NCBI RefSeq assembly: GCF_035987325.1
Contig: NZ_CP108488.1
Span: 7,564,001 to 7,628,000 of the forward strand
Length of the DNA: 64,000 nucleotides
Reading direction: 5' to 3'
DNA from: Streptomyces sp. NBC_01244
Lineage (GTDB): Bacteria > Actinomycetota > Actinomycetes > Streptomycetales > Streptomycetaceae
The notes under the pieces were generated by a model, which had not been told where the DNA came from, did not search any database, and saw only the letters and a program-made list of their open reading frames with translations. The position numbers and the translations under genes were made by a program. Below are positions 8,436 to 16,622 of the stretch, piece after piece; positions within the stretch are counted from its first letter, which is position 1; the number at the start of each line of letters is the position of its first letter.

Positions 8436-9116
8436 ATGCCTATCACCGAAACCACCGAAGCCACCGCGACCGCCGCGACCGCCGCGACCGCCGAACCCAC
8501 CGCCACCCCCGTCGTCCGCCCCGCCGGGCTCTCGCACCGCCTCGGCCTCTGGTTCGCCCACGCCTACGTCCTCGGCATGTGCGCCACCATAGGCGGCGCC
8601 TACGTCTTCCAATTCGGGCTGTGGGAGTACCCCTGCCCCATGTGCCTCCTGCAGCGGATGTTCATGCTGCTGAGCGCCATCGGGCCCGCCATGATCATCG
8701 CCCGCTCCCGGAAGGGACCGGTGACCACCCGAGAGTTCGCCTCCGGCTGGGGCGTCGCCATCGTCTCGGCCCTCATCGGCGGGACCGTCTCCGGCGCACA
8801 GGTGCTGATGCACATCGCCCCCGGGGACCCCGGGTACGCCGGCGCGCTCTTGGGCCTGCACCTGTACACCTGGGCCGCCATCACCTTCTTCCTGGCCGCC
8901 CTCGCCGCCGGCGTCAACCTCGTCCTGGCCGATCAGGCCGCACCCCTGGATGCCGCGGCCGGCTCGCCCGCCCTTCGCCGCGCCGCCACCCTCACCCTGG
9001 CCGTCCTGGCGCTCTTCGCCGTCAGCAACTTCGTGGCCTGCTTCTTCCTGCAGGGATTCCACTGGCAGATGCCCGGAGACCCCACCAGCTACCAGTTCTT
9101 CACCGACCTCTTCTGA
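8436..9116 (+). CDS. DsbB-family disulfide bond formation protein
   Basis: The product is 226 residues with an Ala/Thr-rich N-terminus and four hydrophobic helices. The DsbB signature is present: after the first helix, YPCPMCLLQRMFML carries the CxxC pair next to the quinone-binding Arg. DsbB proteins pass electrons from a DsbA-like thiol oxidase to quinone in the membrane. The second extracytoplasmic cysteine pair of E. coli DsbB is absent; the only other cysteines are one in helix 1 and one in the last helix (FVACFF). The protein may be a reduced, DsbB-like variant, possibly helped by the small protein encoded just upstream. The strong ribosome site GGAGGAGCAGGA fixes the start. Confidence 0.8.
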   Translation: MPITETTEATATAATAATAEPTATPVVRPAGLSHRLGLWFAHAYVLGMCATIGGAYVFQFGLWEYPCPMCLLQRMFMLLSAIGPAMIIARSRKGPVTTREFASGWGVAIVSALIGGTVSGAQVLMHIAPGDPGYAGALLGLHLYTWAAITFFLAALAAGVNLVLADQAAPLDAAAGSPALRRAATLTLAVLALFAVSNFVACFFLQGFHWQMPGDPTSYQFFTDLF

Positions 9117-9128
9117 TTTTCCCCCCGC

Positions 9129-9180
9129 ACATGCCGATTCCCCGGCCGGCCACCTGGCCCGGCACGGGGCATCGGCATGT
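9129..9180. terminator. Bidirectional terminator hairpin between convergent genes
   Basis: The outer arms ACATGCCGAT (9129-9138) and ATCGGCATGT (9171-9180) pair perfectly, and the inner CCCC (9140-9143) pairs with GGGG (9166-9169), with further GGCC/GGCC pairing in the loop. It lies between the DsbB-like gene and the leftward transporter gene and can serve both. Confidence 0.75.
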
Positions 9181-9189
9181 CCGGATCCC

Positions 9190-9230
9190 GCGGGTCAGAG
9201 TCCCGCAGGCCCGGATCCCGCAGGCCCGGA
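9190..9230. repeat. Short direct repeats CCCGCAGGCCCGGATC
   Basis: Two adjacent near-perfect copies of CCCGCAGGCCCGGATC, with a related partial unit before them (CCCGCGGGTCAGAGT), fill the space between the hairpin and the stop of the transporter gene. The position is non-coding and no function is evident. Confidence 0.5.
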
Positions 9231-9234
9231 TCCG

Positions 9235-10350
9235 CTACGTGGCCGGGGCGAGGGTGCCGGCGAACAGTCCGCGCAGCGTCTGGATCCCGGCCGTGAGCCA
9301 GGCCAGCACGAGGAACACGTACAGCCCACCCGCGAGCCAGGCGCAGGCGGTCAGCCCGGTGTGCCGTGCGAGCCCCTCCGCGCCGGTGACACAGGTGCCG
9401 ACGGGGAAGGTGAGGGCCCACCAGGTCATCGAGAACCCCATGCCCTGGCGCCGGGCCCGCAGGACCACCGCGCCCGCGAGCGCGAACCACAGCAGGGCGA
9501 AGCCCATCGTCGGCACCCCGTAGAGCACCGCGAGCATCCTGAAGCCCTCGGCGTAGGGGGCCGGGAGCACCTGCGGCGCCGCGTCGGCGAAATTGTTCGC
9601 CGCCGTCGTGGACTGCCCCAGCGGGCCGAGCACCAGGAAGAGCGTGGGCGTCAGGGCGAGCGGCAGCCGCGGGCCCGCCAGCAGCCGGGCGAAGACGATC
9701 GGCAGCAGGCACAGCGTCGCCAGCAGGCTCATGCCGAACATCGCGTAGCAGCCGAGCAGGAGGGCCTGCTGCCACTGGCCGGCAGGCAGGTGCGGGAGCA
9801 GGAGCGGTCCGAGCGCGGCGGCGACCATGGGCGCGACCACGGGCAGGATCCACACCGGTGAGGCGCTGCCCGGCTTCAGCTCGTGCCGCAGCGCCATCAG
9901 ATAGGGGATGGCGGCGGCCACCAGCAGCCCGACGGCCGTGCCGGCCGTGTAGAGCACCGCGTCCACGGCGACGGCCGCGCCCAGTCCGATCCAGTCCTTC
10001 CCGATCAGCAGCGTGCCCGCCCCCACCGCCAGCAGGGCCATGGAGAGGCAGCCGTAGAACGGTGCCACCGTCGGATCGAGCAGATGGGCGCGCGCCTGGT
10101 CGCCGTGGCGGGCCCAATGGACCGTCCGGGTGACGAGGAGCACCGCCAGCATCACCGCGGACAGGGCCCAGACCACCGTGCACGCCGTACGGAGCCCCGG
10201 GATGTGCCAGGGGAGGGCCACACCGGCGTTGGCCACGATGGCCGTGCCCATCACGCTCGCGTACCAGTTCGGGCCGAGCTGTCGCACGCGCGAGCCCCGG
10301 GATCCGGTCAGGGTGGGGAGCGCGGAACTGGTCCGGGAGGGTGCCGTCAT
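9235..10350 (-). CDS. TDT-family (TehA/SLAC1-like) transporter
   Basis: The product is 371 residues with about ten hydrophobic helices. The N-terminal WYASVMGTAIVANAGVALPW and later WWALTFPVGTC segments match the tellurite-resistance/dicarboxylate transporter (TDT) family, which includes TehA, Mae1 and the SLAC1 anion channels. It sits in the cytoplasmic membrane. The substrate cannot be assigned: sulfite, C4-dicarboxylate or another anion are all possible. It stands alone, convergent with the DsbB-like gene. Confidence 0.85.
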   Translation of the reverse strand: MTAPSRTSSALPTLTGSRGSRVRQLGPNWYASVMGTAIVANAGVALPWHIPGLRTACTVVWALSAVMLAVLLVTRTVHWARHGDQARAHLLDPTVAPFYGCLSMALLAVGAGTLLIGKDWIGLGAAVAVDAVLYTAGTAVGLLVAAAIPYLMALRHELKPGSASPVWILPVVAPMVAAALGPLLLPHLPAGQWQQALLLGCYAMFGMSLLATLCLLPIVFARLLAGPRLPLALTPTLFLVLGPLGQSTTAANNFADAAPQVLPAPYAEGFRMLAVLYGVPTMGFALLWFALAGAVVLRARRQGMGFSMTWWALTFPVGTCVTGAEGLARHTGLTACAWLAGGLYVFLVLAWLTAGIQTLRGLFAGTLAPAT

Positions 10351-10525
10351 ACGTCAACGGTGACCGGCCGCGCTCACCCCGACCAGTCGGCGTCCCGGCG
10401 GACGGGGCCGCGGGGCGCAGGCGGGACGACGGGGAGCCGGAGGCTTCCCCGGCGTTCCGTACGCTGCCGGCGCAGGCGCGATCCGGCGATGGCGGTGAAC
10501 ACGGACTGGATGGCCACCAGGTACA

Positions 10526-11455
10526 TCAACCGGCGGTGGACGAACTGCCGGGGCGGCAGCCTCCACAGCGGGCCGGGGGTCCCGGCGGCCGGGTGCGGGG
10601 ACCGTGCTGTCCGGCGCTCGGCCCCGGGGTGACGGGACGCCGGCTCGGATCGGCTTTGCCGGGGTGCTTGGGGGTGGCGGCCCGTGGGTTGCGCGTCGGT
10701 GCGGAGGCACTCGGTTCCGGCTCGCCGCCCTGGACGGGAGCGCAGTAGTCCCGAACACCGGACCGGCCGCCCGCCGCCGCGACCAGCGCGGTGAACCGCC
10801 GCTCGGCCAGCACCTCCTCGGGGCGCGGACCCGGGGCGCGGGTGAAGGCCCGGCACAGCTCGGCCAGGTCCGCGGGCAAGTCCGCGGGCAACGCCTCGGA
10901 CGAGCGGCCGGACGCCCCGGGGGACGGCGCGGGAGACGCCCCGGGGGGCGGCGCGTCCGCGAGCAGGGTGTTGGGCGTGGGGGAGGAGGCCGGGAGGGCG
11001 TGCTCGGGGGCGCTGCCGAGGATGGTCGGCAGGCTGCCCGTGCCCGCCGCGACGGCCACACCGCCGAGGGCGGCGGCCAGTACGGCGGCTGCGACCTTCG
11101 CGCCGAGGAGCGTCGCCGGGGTCGGCAACGACCGCCTCGAGGAGGCCGGTACGGGTCCGGAAGCGGAAGCGGAAGCGGATGCGGGTCCGGATGCGGGTAC
11201 GGCCGAGGCGGCGAGGCGGGCGGTCCGGAACATGGCGAGGGCTTCCGGCTCGCCGGACAGTTCGTTCTTGCCCGCCGGAGCGGCGGCTGCGGCGAGCAGC
11301 CCCGCGAGGGCTTCGTGACGGTCCGAGGGGCCGTGCGAATCCGCCGACTCGGATACATCGGACGCACCCGGCGTGCCCGGGGCCTGCGACCGGGCACCGG
11401 CGAGCAACTGCTCGGCCGTGGCGCGATCGATCCGGCGGGATCGGTGGGTGCTCAT
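10526..11455 (-). CDS. Putative membrane partner (possible anti-sigma factor) of the ECF sigma gene
   Basis: The product is 309 residues. The start overlaps the stop of the sigma gene as ATGA (11452-11455), the arrangement usual for ECF sigma/anti-sigma pairs. It has a cytosolic N-terminal helical segment (about 1-100), one transmembrane helix (KVAAAVLAAALGGVAVAAG) and a Pro/Ser/Ala-rich extracytoplasmic part with two cysteines around 'LAELCRAF' and 'VRDYCAPV', ending in a basic Pro-rich tail. No zinc-binding HxxxCxxC anti-sigma motif is seen in the N-terminal part. Role as anti-sigma factor is inferred from position and topology only. Confidence 0.6.
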   Translation of the reverse strand: MSTHRSRRIDRATAEQLLAGARSQAPGTPGASDVSESADSHGPSDRHEALAGLLAAAAAPAGKNELSGEPEALAMFRTARLAASAVPASGPASASASASGPVPASSRRSLPTPATLLGAKVAAAVLAAALGGVAVAAGTGSLPTILGSAPEHALPASSPTPNTLLADAPPPGASPAPSPGASGRSSEALPADLPADLAELCRAFTRAPGPRPEEVLAERRFTALVAAAGGRSGVRDYCAPVQGGEPEPSASAPTRNPRAATPKHPGKADPSRRPVTPGPSAGQHGPRTRPPGPPARCGGCRPGSSSTAG

Positions 11456-12213
11456 GTCGTGCCCTTCAGCGTCGGAGCCGTCGTCGGTGTCACTCCTGGG
11501 GCGGAAGTTTCTTCGGACCGCCCCTGACCACCCGGTTCACCCGGTCTGCCCCCGCTGCCCGCGGTCTCCGCCGTCTCCGCGCCCTGCTGTTCGAGGAGTT
11601 CGGCGAGCTTGCGCAGCCCGCGGTGCGATGCCATCCGTACCGCCCCGGCCCGTTTCCCCAGCACCCGCGCGGCGCCGGCCGCGTCCAGGTCCATGACCAC
11701 CCGCAGCAGCACGGCCTCCGCCTGATCGCGGGGCAGGAGGGAGATCAGGGCGAGTGCCGCACCGGTCCCGATCGTGGTCAGCGCGGCGCCCTCGGTGTCC
11801 TCCGCGGCCGCCCGGTCGTGCAAGTACTCGACCGGTACGCTCACGGCCGGCCTGCGGCGACGTCGCCGCAGCAGGTCCATGGCCCGGTTCCGGCCGATCG
11901 TCGACACCCAGCCGCGGAACCCGTCGAAGTCCCCGCTGAACGAGCCCAGATCCCGGGATATCTGGAGCCAGGCCTCGGAAGCCACGTCCTCCGCGTCCTC
12001 GCCGACCAGGACGGTCAGGTAGCGCAGGAGCACGGGCTGTACCGCACGGAACAGGGCCTGGAAGGCCGCCTCGTCCCCCTGCTGCGCCGCCAGCACGGCG
12101 CCCGTCATGTCTCCCGGGGAGCCCTGGGTTCCCGGGGCAGCCCGGGTCCCCGGTATGCCCGCTCCGCTGTCGGCTCCGCCGAACTCCTCCGCACTGTGCA
12201 CGCGGGACATCAT
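11452..12213 (-). CDS. ECF-family RNA polymerase sigma factor
   Basis: The product is 253 residues. Region 2 is clear: DEAAFQALFRAVQPVLLRYL, then EDVASEAWLQISRDL and the FRGWVSTIGRNRAMDLLRR DNA-melting helix. Region 4 covers ALISLLPRDQAEAVLLRVVM and the HTH AAGAARVLGKRAGAVRMASHRGLRKL. It therefore lacks sigma regions 1 and 3, as ECF factors do. A disordered Gly/Thr-rich C-terminus of about 40 residues follows. It lies 80 bases downstream of a Ser/Thr kinase gene on the same strand, and overlaps the next membrane-protein gene, suggesting kinase-sigma-partner signalling. Confidence 0.9.
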   Translation of the reverse strand: MMSRVHSAEEFGGADSGAGIPGTRAAPGTQGSPGDMTGAVLAAQQGDEAAFQALFRAVQPVLLRYLTVLVGEDAEDVASEAWLQISRDLGSFSGDFDGFRGWVSTIGRNRAMDLLRRRRRRPAVSVPVEYLHDRAAAEDTEGAALTTIGTGAALALISLLPRDQAEAVLLRVVMDLDAAGAARVLGKRAGAVRMASHRGLRKLAELLEQQGAETAETAGSGGRPGEPGGQGRSEETSAPGVTPTTAPTLKGTT

Positions 12214-12293
12214 GCGGCACCGGGGCCCGGGGGCTCATCCCGGCGCGACGGCCCGCCTTACTCGGACGGCGAGAGGTCCCGTGCCGACAGGCC

Positions 12294-14795
12294 CTAGACC
12301 GGGGAGGGTTCGACGGAGGACCACCCCTTGGCGGTGGGAGTGAAGACGATTCCGCCCACCACCAGGAAGCCGGACGGGCCGTCCGTCCCGGGGCGGACGC
12401 CGCCCGGGACGGTGAACCGGCCCGTCTGCTTGCGGGAGGCCAGGTCGATGACCATCCCCGAGGTCCGGCAGCGTACGTACGCCAGCCCATCGGTCACCAC
12501 CACCGCGTTCGCGGCCTCCGGGCGCTCCGGGTCGGTGCACTCCTTCGCCAGCGGAATCCGCCACACGGCGCCGCCGGACTCCTGGTTGAGCTCCATGAAG
12601 CCCGGATCGCCGCCCGCCGCGGTCGCCATCAGGTACACCTTGTCCCCGGCCGCGGCGGGCCCGGACAGGGTCGTTCCGGCGTACGGCAGGTCGGCGCTCC
12701 GGCGCTGGGCCGGCTCACCGCGCAGCACGCCGGCCCCGTTCTCCTTGCTGCACAGGAAGACGGTCGCCTCGTACAAGTCCCTGGCCAGCGTCAGTCCGCG
12801 GGTCTCGCACGTCCCCGGCATCGCGAAGCGGGTGCCGTCCTGGGGAGTCCCGAACGGCAGCTTCTTGCCCGTGGCACCGTCGAGGGCGGTCACGAAGGTC
12901 TGGAAGCCCATGTCGGCCTTCTGGGTCCGTCCTTGTACGTACACCCGGTCCCCGTCCACGCGCAGCGCCGGGTAACCGTCCTCGGACCCGGACACCGCCT
13001 GCTGCCACAGGAGCTTCCCGTACCGGGTCTCCAGGGCGGTGACCGTGCCCGACGCGGAGACCGCGAACACGCGGCTGCCGGCCGCGTCCAGGACCGCCCG
13101 CTTCAGCTTCTCCTTGGTGGGGAACTCCCAGCGGGGCGTGCCGTCGACGAGGTCCAGCGCGGTGAACGCCTTGCTGCCGGGCACGATCACCGTGTGGGTG
13201 CCGGTGACCGCGCCGGGGGCCACGAGCGGAGCCTGCCCTTCCACGGAGTCCTGCAACAGCTGCCCCCACAGGAGCTCGCCGGTCGCCGCGTTGAACCGGC
13301 TGAGTCCGTCGCCCGGAAGCTCCTTGCCGGGGCGGAGCTGCGTACACACCAGTGAGGAGTCCGCGTACACGCAGGCCCCCTCGTCCTTCGCGCCGTCCCA
13401 GGCCCGCCATCCGGCGGGGCGCCGGGCGGGCGCGTCCGCGTAGGCCCGGCTGCCGGCCGGGCTGCCGCCGTCGGTGGCCACGTAGGGGGCCAGGGTCCCG
13501 GTGACCGACGGCCGGGAGGGCGTACGCGTGGCGGCGCCGGAGGAGCCGGGGAGTACGGAGGGCCCGGTGGACGGAGCAGGGGCCTTGGCGTCGTCCCGCG
13601 TGCCGCCGTCCCGTGGGGCGAACCCCAGGAAATAGCCGCCGCCGACCAGCAGCGAAGCCACGAGCAGCCCGGTGAGCAGGGTGCGTCTGCGCGGCCCGGA
13701 CATCCGCCGGGGCCGCAGGCCCGCCGGGTCTCCGGCGGGGCCGGTCGGTGGCCCCGACGGCCGGGTGAGCAGCCCTTCGACGTCCTCTGCCCCCTCCCGG
13801 GAGGCGGCGGTCGAGCCCGCAGGGCCCCGGGTTCCGTCCGCGTCTGCCCTTGAGTCCGCATGCGCGACGGCACCGGCCTTCGGCTCCGCTTCGGCGCCGG
13901 CCCGCGAGCCGGTCCAGGTCCCGGCTCCGAGGGGTTTACGGTCCTCCCCATCCGGGTCCCCGTCCCCGCGGAGCGGGCTCTCCCAGTCGGGCGCCGGGAT
14001 CCGTGCCAGCGCGGCCAACAGCTCGTCCGGTCCCGGCCGGGCTGCCGCCTCCTTGGCCAGGCACGCCCCGACCACGGCCCGTAGCGCATCGGCCAGCCCC
14101 GCGATGTCCGGCGCCTCCGACACCACGCGGTAGGCCGTCATGTAGTGCGACTCCGCGTCGAAGGGCCCCCGCCCGGTCGCCGCGAACACCAGCACCGACC
14201 CCAGCGAGAACACGTCCGACGAGGCCCGCACCCGGGCCGGAGCGGACAACTGCTCCGGCGACATGTACGGCGGCGTCCCCAGGATCTGCCCGGTCGAGGT
14301 CAGCGTCTGCTGCCCGGCCGCCCGCGAGATCCCGAAGTCGATGACCCGCGGCCCGTCGTCCGTCAACATCACGTTGTCCGGCTTCAGGTCACGGTGGATC
14401 ACCCCGGTGGTGTGCAGCTCGCGCAGCGCCTCCACCAGTCCCAGCGCGAGCACGCGCAGTTCGCTCCCGCGCAGCGGCCCGTCCGCCTTCACCCGCGCGC
14501 CCAAGGTCCACCCCGGCACCAGCTGGGTGGCCATCCAGGGCCGCTCCGCGTCCGGGTCGGCATCCACCACCGCGGCGGTGAAGGCCCCGCTCACCCGCCG
14601 GGCGGCCGCCACCTCCTGTCGGAACCGGGTCCGGAACTCCGGGTCGTCCGCGAACTGCTGGTGCACCAGCTTCACCGCGACGAGCCGACCCGAAGCGGCC
14701 CGCCCCGAGTACACCGTCCCCATCCCGCCGGAACCCAGCCGGGCGATCAGGACATACCCGCCGATCGCGCGCGGATCCCCGTCCCGCAGTGTCAT
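12294..14795 (-). CDS. Membrane Ser/Thr protein kinase with PQQ-type beta-propeller sensor
   Basis: The product is about 833 residues. The start ATG at 14795 gives MTLRDGDPRAIGGYVL, the normal beginning of these kinases; upstream in-frame codons are rejected. The Hanks kinase domain (about 10-275) has the glycine loop LGSGGMGTVYSG, VAVK, HRDLKPDN, DFGISR and MSPEQL. A Pro/Ala/Glu-rich juxtamembrane stretch, one transmembrane helix (LLTGLLVASLLVGGGYFLGF) and an extracellular PQQ-like repeat domain (repeats such as 'LDLVDGTPRWEFPT', 'LETRYGKLLWQ', 'ALDGATGKKL') follow. It would sense an outside signal and phosphorylate cytosolic targets; the neighbouring ECF sigma factor is a candidate. Catalytic residues look intact. 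Confidence 0.9.
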   Translation of the reverse strand: MTLRDGDPRAIGGYVLIARLGSGGMGTVYSGRAASGRLVAVKLVHQQFADDPEFRTRFRQEVAAARRVSGAFTAAVVDADPDAERPWMATQLVPGWTLGARVKADGPLRGSELRVLALGLVEALRELHTTGVIHRDLKPDNVMLTDDGPRVIDFGISRAAGQQTLTSTGQILGTPPYMSPEQLSAPARVRASSDVFSLGSVLVFAATGRGPFDAESHYMTAYRVVSEAPDIAGLADALRAVVGACLAKEAAARPGPDELLAALARIPAPDWESPLRGDGDPDGEDRKPLGAGTWTGSRAGAEAEPKAGAVAHADSRADADGTRGPAGSTAASREGAEDVEGLLTRPSGPPTGPAGDPAGLRPRRMSGPRRRTLLTGLLVASLLVGGGYFLGFAPRDGGTRDDAKAPAPSTGPSVLPGSSGAATRTPSRPSVTGTLAPYVATDGGSPAGSRAYADAPARRPAGWRAWDGAKDEGACVYADSSLVCTQLRPGKELPGDGLSRFNAATGELLWGQLLQDSVEGQAPLVAPGAVTGTHTVIVPGSKAFTALDLVDGTPRWEFPTKEKLKRAVLDAAGSRVFAVSASGTVTALETRYGKLLWQQAVSGSEDGYPALRVDGDRVYVQGRTQKADMGFQTFVTALDGATGKKLPFGTPQDGTRFAMPGTCETRGLTLARDLYEATVFLCSKENGAGVLRGEPAQRRSADLPYAGTTLSGPAAAGDKVYLMATAAGGDPGFMELNQESGGAVWRIPLAKECTDPERPEAANAVVVTDGLAYVRCRTSGMVIDLASRKQTGRFTVPGGVRPGTDGPSGFLVVGGIVFTPTAKGWSSVEPSPV

Positions 14796-14832
14796 GTCCC
14801 GCCCCGCCCACCCGAGTACGTCCGTCGGCGGC

Positions 14833-14860
14833 ACCCTATCCCGGACCTGCGCAATCACAA
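14833..14860 (-). promoter_or_regulatory. Candidate promoter of the kinase gene
   Basis: On the minus strand TTGTGA (14860-14855), a 16-base spacer and TAGGGT (14838-14833) make a plausible housekeeping-type promoter. The transcript would start near 14826, about 30 bases before the ATG at 14795. Confidence 0.4.
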
Positions 14861-15086
14861 GCTGAAGGCACCGGGCCCCCGCCGACCCGCAGACGTCACG
14901 CCGAACGCAAGGCGTCCGGGGGAGAGACCCGGGCGGCCCGCAGTGCTTCATCGCGCGGCCAGGTGCCGCCACGCACCACGGCGAGGTCGCGGCCACGCCC
15001 CGCACGGGCGGGGGACGACGGTCCGCGTCCTCCTGCCGGCCCGCGACAGGGGCGGAGTCCACAGGAGTTGATCCGGCCGGGCAGTG

Positions 15087-16418
15087 TCAGACGGCCCCCC
15101 TGGCGTCCTCCGCGCCGTGGCCGCCCCGTGAGCCGTCCCGCGTGCCGCCCCGTGAGCCGTCCGGCGGTACGGGCGCCTCCCGATGTCTGAAGTTGACGAC
15201 CATGGCCTTGGCCATCGCCAGGGGGTTCAGGAAGCGCACCGGACCGATCAGGCGGGAAGCGAACAGGTGCATGTGCCGCGCCATCGCCTCATCGCGGGCC
15301 GCCGCCGAGAACACCAGCCGCTCCCCGGGATTGAACGGACGGGCCTTGGCGAAGTCGACGGCCAGGCGCTGGTGGCCGCGAAGGCGCCACTGGTGTCTGC
15401 GCGCGTACCGTGCGAGCGATCTGTCGAGCCTGCCCCGGCCGGTCAAGGCCGGGGCGACCGCCTCGGCCAGCCACTGCGCGCTCTGCAGGGCCCACCCGCA
15501 TCCCACGCCCCACAGGGGGTCGCCGGTGAGGGCCGCGTCGCCGACGAGGGCCAGGCCCGGTGCGGTCGGCTTGCGCATGAGGAGGGGGTAGTCGATCGTG
15601 CCGATGATCTTCGAAACGCGCTCGGCCGCATCGATGGGCGGCGCCTCGGGCAGGGCGCGGACGAACGCGGAGAAGCTGCCCTCCAGGTCTTCCCGGAAGG
15701 CCGGGAGCTTCTCCTTCTCCGGGAGCACCGCGATGACCGTCACCCCGTCGTCGTTCGGGAACGCGTACGCCATGTCGGGTTCGAGGAACCAGGTCTGGCC
15801 GACCCCGCCGGGCAGCGGAAGGCCGCGGTAGTGCGCGAGGTAGCCGAACCGCGTGTTCTCGTACGTCCAGGTGCGGAGCCCGGCGAACTCCGCCACGGGC
15901 GAGTCCTTTCCGTCGGCGCCGACGACCAGGCGGGCCCGGATCTCGCGCTCGCCGTGCGGGGTCGACGCGCGGACCCCGGCGGTCCGTCCGGCCTCCCGGA
16001 GCAGCCCGGTCACGCGGTGGCCGAGAAGCAGGTCGACGCCGGGGGTCCGGGCCGCACGGGATCTGATCAACGGGTCGAGGGTGCTGCGCCGGACGTTGTA
16101 CCCGTACGGCAACTCGGGTCCGCCCGCCGCCGCCTTCGGTGTGATCCACCCCCAACGGGTGTACCAGCGAGCGGCGTTGCTGAGCGCTCCCGCCTCCTTG
16201 AGGGCGGGGACGAGGCCGAGTTCGTCCAGCACCGGATGGGCGTTGGCGGTGATGGAGTGGGTGCAGAGCACCTTGTACGCCTCGGGGTCCGAGCGGCGTT
16301 CCAGCAGGGCGACGCGGACCCCGCGTCGAGCGAGCAGGATCGCCGCGGCACTGCCGGCGAGACTGGCTCCGCTGATGACGACGTCGTAGTCGTGTTCCGC
16401 GTTCTCAGGCATGGGCAT
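15087..16418 (-). CDS. FAD-dependent oxidoreductase (geranylgeranyl-reductase/monooxygenase-like)
   Basis: The product is about 443 residues. The N-terminal dinucleotide-binding motif VVISGASLAGSAAAILLARRG, the mid-chain VVGADGKDSPVAEFAG (DG motif) and GDAALTGDPLWGVGCGWAL (the second FAD motif, GD) identify a group of flavoprotein monooxygenases/reductases that includes PHBH-like and geranylgeranyl-reductase-like enzymes. Of the two close in-frame Met codons, 16418 is chosen because GGGGG lies about ten bases upstream. The C-terminus carries a short repeat (GSRGGTRDGSRGG) from duplicated DNA around 15115-15165. The substrate is unknown. It lies downstream of the subtilase terminator, so it has its own promoter in 16419-16560. 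Confidence 0.8.
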   Translation of the reverse strand: MPMPENAEHDYDVVISGASLAGSAAAILLARRGVRVALLERRSDPEAYKVLCTHSITANAHPVLDELGLVPALKEAGALSNAARWYTRWGWITPKAAAGGPELPYGYNVRRSTLDPLIRSRAARTPGVDLLLGHRVTGLLREAGRTAGVRASTPHGEREIRARLVVGADGKDSPVAEFAGLRTWTYENTRFGYLAHYRGLPLPGGVGQTWFLEPDMAYAFPNDDGVTVIAVLPEKEKLPAFREDLEGSFSAFVRALPEAPPIDAAERVSKIIGTIDYPLLMRKPTAPGLALVGDAALTGDPLWGVGCGWALQSAQWLAEAVAPALTGRGRLDRSLARYARRHQWRLRGHQRLAVDFAKARPFNPGERLVFSAAARDEAMARHMHLFASRLIGPVRFLNPLAMAKAMVVNFRHREAPVPPDGSRGGTRDGSRGGHGAEDARGAV

Positions 16419-16560
16419 GCGCTGATCGCCCCCTTCGGGGTGGGTGCCGCTGACGGGAGTGGGAGTGGAGTGGTGCAGCACCCACTGGTGTCATGCTCAT
16501 GAAGACTTGTCAAGATCGCGCCGGTCGCGGAGACCGGGCGGGGCCGGTCGAGCCGGGCCG

Positions 16561-16602
16561 GGCCGGTGTGGTCGCCCTTTTCGAGCGGCGGCCACACCGG
16601 CC
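16561..16602 (-). terminator. Terminator hairpin downstream of the subtilase gene
   Basis: GGCCGGTGTGG (16561-16571) pairs perfectly with CCACACCGGCC (16592-16602), with an extra CGCC/GGCG inside. It lies about 20 bases past the stop of the leftward protease gene. Confidence 0.75.
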
Positions 16603-16622
16603 CGGACTGCGAGGGCCGGAAC

